Origin: Unio delphinus
Taxonomy: Eukaryota > Mollusca > Bivalvia > Unionida > Unionidae
Assembly: GCA_029339505.1 (NCBI GenBank)
Contig: JAQISU010000192.1
Span: 1,852,001 to 1,916,000 of the forward strand
DNA: 64,000 nt
Direction of reading: 5' to 3'
Shown: piece by piece, positions 14,186 to 25,690 of the stretch
How positions within the stretch are numbered: the first letter of the stretch is position 1
Layout: the number at the start of each line of letters is the position of its first letter
The notes under the pieces: model-generated
Told to the model about the DNA's origin: nothing
Database searches by the model: none
Seen by the model: only the letters and a program-made list of their open reading frames with translations
Position numbers and translations under genes: made by a program

Positions 14186-14405
14186 AGTCTCATGAGCTCG
14201 TCTTCACATACCACTTGTATCTCACCTCTGTTAGCGTGGGTTCGAGTCTCGGCTCGCCCAATTTGTTTATGTTAGAAAGCTTGCCAGTAGTTTACCCTGG
14301 GTAGGTAGTTCTTTCCGGGGTTTCTGTTTCTACCTTTACCAATTATACTGGCCGCCATGTATAGTCTATCACATGCTGAAAAATGGCATTAAACCCACAA
14401 ATCAA
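14186..14405 (+). mobile_element. tRNA-derived SINE, family A, copy 2
   Basis: Blocks ctcacctctg, the B-box gggttcgagtct, gaaagcttgccagtag, ggtagttctttcc, actggccgccatgtatag and aatggcattaaaccc in the family order. The head is diverged (catgagctcgtc in place of ccgagtggct). Confidence 0.8.
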
Positions 14406-16694
14406 GTTTTCCTTTTTCAAAAAAACATATGTAATGCAGGCGAATGGAGCCATTTAATGTCCTTTCCTAAATAATATCGACCCAAATATATATATATTTC
14501 TCTTTGAAAAGCTAGAGAATAGCTCTTTTTCTCTTGGTTGAAAGGAAATTATTCCTTTGCAAATTGTGCATATGTCCTGTATAGTGATATAATGGAAGGA
14601 ACCCCTCCACCGAGGAAAACGTCCCAACAAACTATGCCTCGCATTGTGCAAATCCATTTCTAAGGCAACAAGTCAATGGCTTTTTTAAATAATTAATACA
14701 AAATTTTGAGGAATGGATTTTACGAGTCCATGAAAAAATGGCGCTAGGACGACCATGTATTCTTTTTTAAATGCTTTTGAAAGCCTGTGTAAAACCTCGT
14801 TATATTAAAAAAAAAATCTTCTGAAGAGAAAAACAAATTGTAAGAATAAAATATATACTGCAAATTTTGTATTTTTCCAAGCATTTTTGTAAAATGTACT
14901 TGAAAATGTGTCCTTTAAACCAAAGAATTGAGCAAATACTTCCGGTACAGATTATCTATACCACCCGTATAATCCATGTTTTGAGAATCACTTGTCTTCG
15001 TTCCGTTTCATGTTTTGATGACACTATTGAACCAAAGTTATTTTAATTCAGTTCCTTTCAGAGAAAAAAGTTATATTGGTAAGGTGACGCTTGACAACAA
15101 ACATTTAAATAGATTTCAGCAAGATTTGTCCCTACTAATGTGAACTATCAAAAGCACGCCTGCAAAATTCTCTGAAAATCATTATCATCGTGTATCAAAT
15201 ACGTTTATGAGTAAGAAATTGCTCTAGAAAATATTTTATTTTTGCAGAATGTCACTGACTTCTATAATATTAACAAATAAATTATGCTAGAATACTTTTT
15301 TCAGTCCAAATGCATTATATAAAATCTATATTTTCCAATGCATTTTGATGAGGTTGTGTTTCAGGCTCCAAGATTCAAGCTTGTTTAATTTGTTCTCTTT
15401 GTACTTTTTTTCTTTATATCTGCATTTTACTGAGTCATGATATGAAATCATTTCATAGCATTTAACTGCTTTTGATTTAGAATCATCCGTTGCGCATTCG
15501 ATAAATACTAATAATCATTTGACATTCTAAATCGATTGTGGACGGCACTGAACAAAGGCTAAACAACCGTGTGTATACATGAATAAGTCAATATAAATTT
15601 ACTGCACTACAGCTAGCAAAAAATGGTTTACCGAGAATAGCGTTATGTTGCCATGCATAATTAAACGATAATTGTCATTCGAGAGATATGTTTTACTAAT
15701 ATATCAGTAATTTGATATTTTTAATACCTACAGAGGATTGATTATTCTGTAAACCTTTGAATACGACATATAACCCTACCCAAACAAACAAAATCATACA
15801 TTACAAGCACGATATTATTAACCTTAGATGGACTAAGGGGAATTAACTCCTTAACAAATGTAACTGTGAGAATAAACTATTTGTTTCCCTGTACGTAAAG
15901 CGAAAACGACATTTTAAACCTCTGTCTTTCGTCGTTGAATTGTTATGTGGTCATTATTCCAGCAACACGAAGGTCAAACATGGTCGCGGTGTTAAAACCG
16001 CAAATAGGATCTACGACATTACAAACCGGTTTGTATTTTAAACTTACACAGGAAACGGAGAGTTACAAACCATAAGTTTGCGCAGGTACTCATTCTTTAT
16101 ATATATGAGGCTGATCTGTATGGTCGGCCGCAAGATAAAGCACGGATAAGATATAAGATAACACATTCATAATTCTGGTTGTCACCATTTTTTTCAGGCC
16201 GATCACTTGCCATGATGGAATGCATGTTAATGTTGGTATAAACTCGATCCGCGTATAGACATGTACAGGTAAAGTTTACCTTGCACTCATCTATCAAGAT
16301 TACAGCCATCATTGGTGTATTTTTTGCATCTTCACGTTGTTTGATGCAAAAGCTTTGTCGATTTAAATGATGGCCTTAGTGTCTTCCTTGTTAAAGACTA
16401 TACCAGAATCACCCTATAACCAGGAGTATGCGATTTTGAACACATCATTGTCTGATGGTTTAAGTCTTCTTTTGTTGGGTTAAGCGGCATGACCATGTGC
16501 ACATCAACGTTCACATTAAACCAGGAGGTGCCAGCGTGCAACTTTTATAGCATCGACCAACGCAAAATTAAGAGAAGCATCATATGGTCTTTGCTGGTCT
16601 CGTTTTCGAATGGAGCAATTACCCGATCATCTTGTAAATCCTAAACTTTGGCTCTTGAACTCGAGATACTTGTGGAGCTCTCTCGGCGGCAATG
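14406..16694. other. AT-rich stretch, coding-like at its right end
   Basis: 14406-16080 shows nothing beyond AT-rich sequence. At 16097-16680 the minus strand carries protein-like but interrupted frames (an open stretch begins AVILIDECKVNF near 16312). This may be a decayed mobile-element gene. The foldback element inserted at its right edge. Confidence 0.4.
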
Positions 16695-16698
16695 GTAG
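16695..16698. other. Left target-site duplication (GTAG) of the foldback element
   Basis: GTAG directly precedes the first base of the left inverted arm. The same four bases follow the last base of the right arm at 20908-20911. Confidence 0.65.
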
Positions 16699-16734
16699 CT
16701 ATGGCACGCCAAATCGTTCAAAATGGATGAGCTG

Positions 16735-17080
16735 GAGCGATCGAAGGGTGAACTGGAGCAATCGTTGGGGGAGCTTGGAGCGATTGTAGGATGAGCTGGA
16801 GCAATGGTAGGGTGAACTGGAGCAATTGTAGGTTGAGCTTGGAGAGATCGTAGGGTAAAGTGGAGCAGTCGTGGGGTAAACTGGAGCAATCGTAGGGTGA
16901 ACTTGGAGCGATCGTAGGGTGAGCTTGGAGCGATCGTGTGGGTGAACTTGAACAATCGTAGGGTGAGCTTAGAGCAATCGTAGGGTGAACTGGAGCAATC
17001 GTAGGGTGAACTGGAGCAATCGTAGGGTGAGCTTGAAGCGATCGTAGGGTGAGCTTGGAGTGATCGTAGGATGAGCTTAT
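16735..17080. repeat. 21/22-bp minisatellite in the left foldback arm
   Basis: About 16 units of the type gagcgatcgtagggtgaact with one or two extra bases, varying at gat/aat and gagctt/gaact. Because 21-bp units keep frame, the minus strand is open across it (a Pro-Thr-Ile-Ala-rich frame at 16641-17084). That frame is a by-product of the repeat. Confidence 0.92.
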
Positions 17081-17467
17081 ACATTAATAATTACCCCAAA
17101 AAAGAACACACTGACACTTAGATTTACATAAACTTTTAAAATAAATAAGGTTAGAAGGTTCAAATGGTCCTATAGTTGTATTAAGCCTAGCAATCAAACA
17201 GTGAAATAAAATTGAAGAAAAAAATTATTCTTGTTAATGTAAACCTGGATGTTTTTAGGATGCCTATCAGTTTTAATTCTTCTTGCATTCCTCACGATGT
17301 GAAATCAAAGAACTGAGAATAATGATGGTTGATGAGTTTAAGTGAGACTAAGTTATTTCATTCTGATGGAGTGACACTAAGTTTTAAATACAATCTGATG
17401 GTAGAGTCTAAATTGCATACATTTTGATGGCAGATACCAAGTTACATACATTATACAGGAATAACAC

Positions 17468-19254
17468 AACATATTAACCTCATCAAAGTTTGAAGGCATG
17501 ACATTGCCAGTTTGTATTTAATGTTTTCATGGAATAAAATTTAGTTTCAGTAAAAACAGAGCTACTTAATTGTCTTGACATGGCACATCCCAATGTTTTT
17601 ATTATTACCCCACCACACCCCCAGTTCATGATGGTCCCCAAAACTATAAGCCTATCACATGCAATCTGTGTACGAAGTTTTTGTGAATTTTCAACTGGCA
17701 GTTCAGAAGGAAATATATTTACAAGTAGATGGATGGTATATAAATATCTCCTGTTCAAGTGTAGGGATAACAAATATAGGTTTGGACTGCTATGTATTTA
17801 ATTTTAGGAGTGGGGTACATGACCAACTGCACCAAATATCAGTAGGTGCCAGATAATTAATTAACTACCCTTCTTTATGATATCTTGTAAAGCACATGCT
17901 AGGTATAGGTGTCACTATTCTGATGATGTGACCCTTCCTGTCCACTAGATTTAAAATATTCCATGGGATATATGCTTATATCATCAAGATGTTTGACATT
18001 TGTAATGATGTACAGAATCCACACAATTAATGAGGTGATCAGTCGTCAGTTTCACTGATATCAAGATGTTTAATTTTTATGGCAAACAAGATTTTTGGCA
18101 TATTAATGAGGTGTTATTGAATATAATCAAGGTTAAAATCTTAATTTACTTTGATTATGAGTGAAATTTATGCGTATTATTTGATGTGGCCTTGCATCTG
18201 ACTGACTGAACTTGTTACCAATCTAGCAGCTACATTTCTGATCAGATTTTAATCTAGGTTATATTTTAGTCACGGTTATTAAATAGTTAAATATTATCAA
18301 GATGTTACACAAGTTTGTTCAGGATCAAGAGCCATACATATTAATAAAGTAATTATTTGTCTGATTGACATTAATGACCAAATTCTGATTAGAGTTTGGT
18401 TCACCTTAAGCTTATATTATCTTTGTCAGACAAATTTATATAGTAAGTCAGATCAGCACATATTAATGACATACCTTGCATCTAATTGGCTGAGGTTGTT
18501 GACTTTCTTGATTCAGAGACTATATATGTCTGATCCAGTTCTATAAAACTCTGTAAACGGGTTGATATAAAAAAGGACATGGATGACTTCAATTATAAGC
18601 AGGAGTCTGTGCATATTATTTCATTATCTTTAGAGCACATTTTTATGAGGATATGGTAAATTGGGTAAAATTAAGATAATATGAAATTTCTGAGTGTTCA
18701 CCTAGGAAGTGTTCTTTCATAAACCTACTATGTGCAGTGGTCTTCTGTGACGTCACCAGTATCAGTCAACCAACTTGGGCCTCTTGCTTTAGTTTAGAAA
18801 TAGTTTTCATGTCATCACAGACTGTACAAGTTGTGAATTGTCGATTCAGTTTAAATGTGAAAATTGAGTGGTATGTTGCAGACTTAAACAAGGTACTGTC
18901 TTAATAACAAAATTTAAAAATAAGTGTGATTCCAGTTATGGGTAATTTGTATTAATTTATTCACAAGTACTTAGGGAATGGGCGTGGTTGTGGACTTGTA
19001 AAAAAGAAATCAAAATATACAAAATTATTATCTGATCAGACACGAGTTTACATTCTATTATTATGAGACCTTTTACCAATGACTTTTTGCTGCTCATTTT
19101 GACTTTTTATCAAGAAACTTCCTATAGGATGTTTATTATTTACATTTTGTAAGGATTTCATATAGAGTTAGAGTCTTTTTCATTTGAAATAAAAATATAA
19201 ATCCTATACACCTTTTGGGTTTCTGGTACTCATTGGGTACCAGATGGTGCTGCG

Positions 19255-19305
<51 letters not shown>

Positions 19306-20326
19306 CTGAAGTTGTTAGTTTGATTACGGTTTTGACACGTTACTGATTTGTAGTAACCAACCAAAACCTGATGGGTTCCTCGCAGTTCTACATCCTCCTC
19401 CAAATTCAATACTATGTCATGTATTTTCAAAATTATTTGAGGAAAACACTCAAATTCATATCAAACTTTTAAAAAATTAGATCATGGAACTTTAAGGATT
19501 TGCTTTACTTTGATGTCTTCAATAACAGGCTAGATGTATTTCGCTTAGAATTTGCACTTTCAATATATTATTCAATTTCAGGTTTTGAGGTTAAGCTTGA
19601 GTTTCATTTTTCTTTAACAAAGATTCTAGGATACTGGTGTCATCACAGAAAAATCTGTAATCGACATTAAATAAATAAAGTTTAAATTAGTAATCTTAAT
19701 GCCCAAATGTATTTAATTATTATGTACTCAAATCTACTGTCTGTGTCATCAAAATGGATGATTTATTTGATTCAAATTTCCATTATCAATAATATCTTGG
19801 GCACCAACAAGTATGCAACTATAAAAAATTAAATCTACATTCATTGTAGCGGTGCAGTACGGCCAGTGTAAAAGTGATTAGATCTTAAATAGGTACTAAT
19901 GGAAAATTCTAGACTTAAAGGACATTGAAGTTAGTTTGTGACTTTTCTCAAACCATCATTGTTCAAACAAATCCAATATGAAAGTCACAATGTGCTGTTT
20001 TAATATTTGTTTTCCCTCAAAATGTCTAAATCATTCCGCTACATATATCCAAAGTGCTTTTATTATGGATTGACAAGAAAGGCTGAAGGGCACTCTGATG
20101 AGTAAATGCTTATCCCTACAAGTAGGTTTCACACTTGGATATTGTTTCACTTATAGTAATACTTTAAATAATAGCATAACATTAATTTCACTTCTAGTGT
20201 TTAATCTGTTAATACAGATTCTATAGTGACGTATTCAGACAAGAAAATTTAATAAATATATTAAAAAGATTTTTTTTAGAATAGGATGTTGATGATTAAA
20301 GGTCTGATTAAACAGCAGTATCTCTC
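17468..20326. other. Central region of the foldback element
   Basis: AT-rich, with scattered loosely repeated motifs (atcaagatgtt, catattaatgaggt) at 17980-18480 and a (CA)n tract at 19259-19304. No transposase motif, helix-turn-helix or long frame was recognised. Short frames at 17483-17773 (minus) and 17580-17856 (plus) overlap each other and look like noise. Confidence 0.6.
19259..19304. repeat. (CA)n microsatellite
   Basis: About 23 CA units inside the foldback element's central region. Confidence 0.97.
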
Positions 20327-20722
20327 GAGATGCGTTATTCCTTAAGACTGTATGTAACTTGGTCTCTGCCATCAAAATGTATGCAGTTTAGACTCTACCA
20401 TCAGAATGTATTTAAAACTTAGTGCCCTCCATCAGAATGATATTACTTAGTCTCACTTAAACTCATCAACCATCAGTATTCTCAATTCTTTGATTTCACA
20501 TCATGAGGAATGCAAGAAGAATTAAAACTGATAGGCATCCTAAAAACATCCAGGTTTACATTAACAAGAATACTTTTTATTCCTAAGTTTTATTTCACTG
20601 CTTGATTGCTAGGCTTAATATAAAATTAGGACCATTTGAACCTTCTAACCTTATTTATTTTAAAAGTTATGTCAATCCAAGTGTCAGTATGTTCTTAGTT
20701 TGTTTAATTATCTATATATATA

Positions 20723-20880
20723 AGCTCACCCTACGATCCCTCCAAGCTCACCCTACGATTGCTCCAGTTCACCCTACGATCACTCTAGTTCACCCTACGA
20801 TCGCTCCAATCTCACCCTCCGATTGGTCCAGTTCACCCTACGATCACTCCAAGTTCACCCTACGATTGCTCCAGCTCATC
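20723..20880. repeat. 21/22-bp minisatellite in the right foldback arm
   Basis: About seven units of the type ctcaccctacgatcgctcca, the reverse complement of the unit in the left arm. Fewer copies than the left arm. Confidence 0.9.
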
Positions 20881-20911
20881 CATTTTGAACGATTTGGCGT
20901 GCCATAGGTAG

Positions 20912-21737
20912 TTTCAATATCAAGACGCAGCTCATCTGCAAATCCTACTAAAGCAAGTATGTTGGGGGGGAGGGGGTTACACAACTTGGTAATTTTTTTT
21001 CACGTTCTTGTACGAATTGCTTGAGTTCTTTATTTGTTATTGATGCAATGAAGGATGGTTGATCTGTAGGAAGATGTCACACAAACGGACGTGACTCATA
21101 TTTGAGTAATGATAGTTTAATATATTTGCTTTCCACACCGCTTGAAATCCTTATTACACGCTCTTGAGAGTTTTCTCAAGTTGATACAATATACCCTGTT
21201 ATAAGGGAAAACAGTGTCATATCGCTCATTTCCCAATAATCAATTTTTTTAAACAGCCATAATGGTGGAATGATGGAAGGCAGTAAAAAAATTGGCAATT
21301 GGGAGTAGTGGAAAACTTTAGTTACTATGCAGAAACGAAACTTGAAATAGACAGATGTACAGTTTGACCAAATAACAATATACTTTACCTTATTCATTAA
21401 CCTGGTAAAATAGAAAAAAGGTAGTTACTGGGCCCACTATAATTTATTAAATGTTGCTTCATGAGTTGAAAATAAATGCAGTCCGTTACTCTCTGTATAA
21501 GTTGTAAAACATTATTGTCATCATCATCAATGGTGGTGAGAATGTTTCACAGAAAGATAACAGTATATTGGTCAAATAGAAAAGAGAACAAATCTACGAT
21601 ATCTAAGTAGTAACGTCCCTAGCAAACTCGAGCCCCGATTTGAATCACTTTACGCGGCAAGCCTTGAGCGCGGCGATTGGAAATAAACTATAAAACACCT
21701 TTTATATGATAATGAACTTAAATAAAATTCTTCCACT

Positions 21738-21791
<54 letters not shown>

Positions 21792-22257
21792 GATATATAT
21801 TATTAAAAATTACTAAAACGCGGAACCCAAGTGAGCGCGAGTTCCAAAACAGTCCAATCGGCCATAGCCGGACCTGTTATGGTGTGACGGTATTGTTAAG
21901 GTTTTGAATCCAGTTTTTGTTTTACAGAGGACATACAGCAGGCATAAATATGTATATATTTTTTTTAAATAACAGTTGGCGGTGCGAATTCCGAGCATAA
22001 ATTTTAACTCTAGTTCAGTTACAATATCAGAATAAATGCACATGGTTCACCTCCTGCTGACCACAAGGGTGTTGCAGTAAAAAGTGCTTTGGTTGGTCTC
22101 GCAATCTGTATGTCTCACATGATCTTCATAAATTGTCGAGCCATTGTAGAGTATCTTCATAAATTGTCAAGCCATTGTAGAGTATAATAGAGATGATTAA
22201 AAACCAACCCATAATACTGCATGGATAGTGTTGTGCGAGTCGGTAAATAGTCTATAC
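20912..22257. other. Stretch without genes
   Basis: Starts with a G-run (20963). It contains a (CT)n tract at 21740-21789 and a two-copy duplication of about 31 bp (atcttcataaattgtc ...) at 22121-22183. Nothing else recognised. Confidence 0.5.
21740..21789. repeat. (CT)n microsatellite
   Basis: About 25 CT units, a homopurine/homopyrimidine tract that could form a triplex. Confidence 0.97.
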
Positions 22258-22545
22258 CAGAGGTCTTAACTTAAACAAGTGGCCAGAGGGCCGCATGCGG
22301 ACCACCAAAACTTATCACTTAGCGAAATGACTGGCGTCACAAGGTGTCATGACAGATAACAAAAGGTAGTGTAGCAATAGGGCGAAAAGGTCCACATGCG
22401 GCCCTCATGGTGGTTAGTCTGGTCCCCTGCTTAGTATGCTCCCATGCGTTGCACTCCGCTATACTATAGTATGGTGGAGTGCAACGCATGGGAGCATACT
22501 AAGCAGGGGACCAGACTACATGGTGGTTTGATTTTGAGACCCCTG
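22258..22545. mobile_element. hAT-type MITE, interrupted by a nested palindromic MITE
   Basis: It starts cagaggtcttaa and ends ttttgagacccctg, the widespread hAT-type 'CAGGGGTCTCAA' inverted terminus (two mismatches in the left copy). The internal blocks ggccagagggccgcatgcgg and cacatgcggccctcatgg also fit such elements. The 8-bp flanks GTCTATAC and GTCTAGAC agree at 7 of 8 positions, the duplication size expected for hAT. Removing the nested insertion and its duplicated bases leaves about 175 bp. Confidence 0.8.
22415..22518. mobile_element. Near-perfect palindromic MITE nested in the hAT element
   Basis: A 104-bp element. Its arms tagtctggtcccctgctt... and ...aagcaggggaccagacta pair perfectly for about 42 bp around a short AT-rich loop. 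The exact 9-bp repeat CATGGTGGT (22406-22414 and 22519-22527) flanks it and splits a once-continuous hAT-MITE sequence. A 9-bp duplication points to the Mutator-like superfamily. The intact arms and duplication indicate a recent insertion. Confidence 0.9.
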
Positions 22546-22788
22546 GTCTAGACACTACTTTTCATTACATACAGACAGGCAAACATATTAACTAAATTAA
22601 AGCCAAATGCCTTTATTAAATCCATGTATAAAAAAACGACAGCTCATACCGTTCTAAAATTTGCTTCAAAAAGTTTATTAAAAAAATAGGCTGGGTACCA
22701 ACATCTGAATATATTTAGCTAAGACTACCGGTATTGCATTTTTTTTTATAGCTTCTACACCATGCTAAAGTATATGTAGATTATTTCC
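22546..22788. other. Short gap between MITEs
   Basis: AT-rich, nothing recognised. Confidence 0.5.
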
Positions 22789-22886
22789 TAGTCTGGTTCC
22801 CTGCTTCGTATGCTCCCTGGATTGTCCTCCGCTATTCGTATAGGGGTGAGCAGCGCAAGAAGCATAACAAGCAGGGAACCAGACTA
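22789..22886. mobile_element. Second, older copy of the palindromic MITE
   Basis: A 98-bp element. Its ends tagtctggttccctgctt and aagcagggaaccagacta are perfect 18-bp inverse complements and match the 22415 copy with one change. The inner arms have diverged. The 9-bp flanks attatttcc and aatattccc agree at 7 of 9, consistent with a decayed 9-bp duplication. Confidence 0.82.
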
Positions 22887-23299
22887 AATATTCCCACACT
22901 TTGCCTGCTTCTCAGCCTTATCATTCAGCGTTATAATAGGACGTGACATCCATATCAACGATCGTATCGCAAGAACAGACAGACACCACTGAACTATATG
23001 TATAATCAATTGTTACAGCGACCACTTGATTAGTAATGATTGTTCTCATAAAAAAACAAACATAAAAGGAATAACAAAATTTAAAAAGACTTGTTGCAGT
23101 GATAGATGCTACAGTCCGTACACTGTGATGATGTACATGTCACGAATCGCCGTACTGGTACCAAAGTTTACGTAGTTGTCTCAAACACTGTTTGTCCCTA
23201 AGGCAGCTGGACGATGTACTATATCCCCTTCTAACAACTCCTTGTTATGGAGAGAGATGGGCTCCGCTAAATGACATTTTCCCAAGACACACTGATAAT

Positions 23300-25690
23300 A
23301 CTGGACAAATCTGAACTTCCATACCGGATCAGTCGTCGCCTGGGTCATCAAGGACCGCGCCTGCCATTGATCACGAGGACCTTGGTGACAAGTGTGCTAC
23401 TGGTACTTTGCATATAATCAGAGCGAGAGACAGCATCGCCATCGCCACCTGGAATATTAGAACTCTGGCGCAAATTGTAAAACTCCAAGTGTTGACACAT
23501 GAGCTTGAACACTACATATGGTATATATTATACTATAGTGGAGAGTTTGACAAGTCCATAAATGGAGTAGGCTTCCTTATAAACAAAGCCATCAAGAGAT
23601 ATGTGATTGAATGTCACCCCATATCTAACAGAATTAGCGCCATTCGTCTGAAAGCATATCCCTTTAATATCACAATTATCCACGTTTCAACCGTTACCGA
23701 TATGGCATCAATAGAGCACAAACAAGGACGTTTCCCAGGTGCTGATTTCGGAAGTGATTACGATCTCGTGATTATGAACTTCAAAGTAAGGCAGAAGAAA
23801 ATTAACAAGCCCAAGAACATCAGACTCAAGTTCAACCTTGAACAACTTAAGGACCCTAACATCTGCATGTCATTCCTTGCCACAATTGGAGGACAATTTG
23901 TTCATTACTTGTGATGGATGTTGATGTTAGTTAAAGTGATGACAGATACGTTCAACACAGTCTTGACATAAGCTGCCAAGGACATCATTGGCCTCCATCG
24001 CCCAAATAAAACACCATGGGTTGCAGAAGAGATACAGAAGTTGTGTGATGCCCGAGGAGACCTAAATAACACCAGACACACAAAAGGGGCAATGGAGTAC
24101 CATGAAATAAACAAGAATATCATAAACTTGAAGAAATCAAAAGAAGATTAGATTGGATATAAGTGCACGTAAATAGAGAGCAGTCTGATAAAGAAGAACA
24201 GCAAAAAGGCATTTCAAATTGTGGAAAAACCTCACCAGACAGAAGCAACCAAGAGTCAGTACCAATCAAGACGAATATAGAAAATGCCTCACAGAAGCGA
24301 GTGACATTGCAGAGAGATGGATTGAGTATTAAAAGAACTCTACAACCTGAACCATTAGTCCATAGGAGACCCATAGGTGCATGAAGTTAAAACTCCTCCA
24401 ATGATGATGATTTCCCTATTCTCAAAGAAGAGGTGGAGTCATCAGTAAGAGCACTGAAGAACGGGAAGGCAACTTAAGTAGACAACATCCCAGCTGAACT
24501 TGTCAAGAATTGGGGGATCAGTGATGGACCTACTAACAAAAATCGGCAATAAGATCATCTGGCAGACAGGAGAATGGACAAAACAGTGGACTCAGTCACT
24601 GATTATAACACTCCCCAAAAGAGGCAAACTCCAGCTATGCCAAAATTACAGAACTATCAGCCGTGCTAGTAATGTAACGCTGAAGATCATCTTGAACATA
24701 TTGAAACCACAAGCAGAAGAAATAATTGCTGAAGAACAGGCATGGTTCAGGAGTGGAAGGACAACATAACAAATATTCAATCTCAGGGTTCTTTGTTAAA
24801 AGTACTCGCAACATCAACAAGACATCTATCGTGTGTTCATAGATTTAAAAAAAGGCCTTTGACAGTGAGACATTGTGGGCCACAATGAAGATGTACAACA
24901 TGGATCCAAACATTGACCAATACCATCATATACGACAAGGTTACAAGTGCAGTAATTGCCCAAGGTTATGGGAGGACTGGTTCCAGATAACAGTCAGAGT
25001 ATGTCAAGGCTGCCTCCTGTTACCCACGCTTTTCAACATCTACTTAAGAGTGCATCATTAGCGAAGCCCTGGAAAACCATTTTGGGACAGTCAGCATTGG
25101 AGGGTGTAAGATCACCAACCTCTGCTTTGCAGACAAAATTGACGGGCTGACATTCAGTGAAGATGCACTTGCCACCTTTAGTGAAGAACCTGGATGAAAC
25201 ATCTTCCAAATTTGACATGGAGTTAAGTGCTGAGAAGAGAAAGCAAATGACAAAGAGCAGCAAACAAATCTCAGCGAAGACTAAAGTCAGAGGACAGGAA
25301 CTGAAAACAGTGAGCCAGTTAAAATATATTGGCTCCATAATCACGAGCAGCACAAACAATTGCAGCTATGTCAAAGCTAAGACCCCTCTGGAGAGACAAG
25401 AATATCTCTCTGAAAACTAAAGTCAGGCTATTGAGAGCACTAGTCATCTCAATCTTTTTGTATTCATGTGAGGCCTGGACCCTGACAGCAGAATGACAAT
25501 GAAGAATCCAGGACCATGAAATGAGATGCTACTGAACCATCCTTGGCATCTCTTGTATGGACCACATCACAAATGAAGAAGTGTGTATCACCATCAGGCA
25601 CAAAATAGACATATATGAAGAACACCCCACCACTGTCAAAAAGAGAAAGCTGAAATGGTGTGGCCATGAAATTCAATTAACGATTTAATA
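23300..25690 (+). pseudogene. Degraded RTE-like non-LTR retrotransposon (endonuclease plus reverse transcriptase)
   Basis: At 23408-23914 one frame retains the start of an APE-type endonuclease (ATWNIRTLAQ, then a GVGFLINKAIKRY block and a Gln/His/Val strand). From about 24620 the frames keep reverse transcriptase blocks in order: QNYRTISRASNVTLKIILN, AEEIIAEEQAWFRSGRTT, FIDLKKAFD, VCQGCLLLPTLFNIYL, FADKIDGL, MELSAEK, LKYIGSIIT, FLYSCEAWTLTAE and a final KRRKLKW-like block. The parts are split by many stops and frameshifts, and the catalytic FADD motif reads FADK. The endonuclease-to-RT spacer is shortened. It cannot encode an active enzyme. The RTE clade is inferred from motif wording; a CR1-like placement is less likely. 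Confidence 0.88.

Larger units (their letters stand above)
16699..20907. mobile_element. 4.2-kb foldback-type DNA transposon with long tandem-repeat-bearing inverted arms
   Basis: The two ends are perfect inverse complements for at least 37 bases: ctatggcacgccaaatcg at the left, cgatttggcgtgccatag at the right. Complementarity continues through a 21/22-bp minisatellite in both arms and then through about 370 bp of single-copy arm. The inner limits are about 17467 and 20327. Left arm about 769 bp, right arm about 581 bp; the difference is mostly minisatellite copy number. GTAG flanks both ends. The 2.9-kb middle has no recognisable transposase, only short frames, so this is probably non-autonomous. 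Long arms with internal repeats recall Drosophila foldback and Galileo elements, but the superfamily cannot be assigned. Confidence 0.85.

Noticed and set aside
14024..14275. Hydrophobic 83-codon frame as a membrane protein
   Set aside because: T-rich composition alone gives Phe/Leu; it runs into a SINE and has no splice or conservation support.
16641..17084. 147-codon Pro/Thr/Ser-rich protein on the minus strand
   Set aside because: It is the 21/22-bp repeat of a transposon arm; the inverted partner arm gives the same peptide at 20602-20907, so the frame is structural and not coding.
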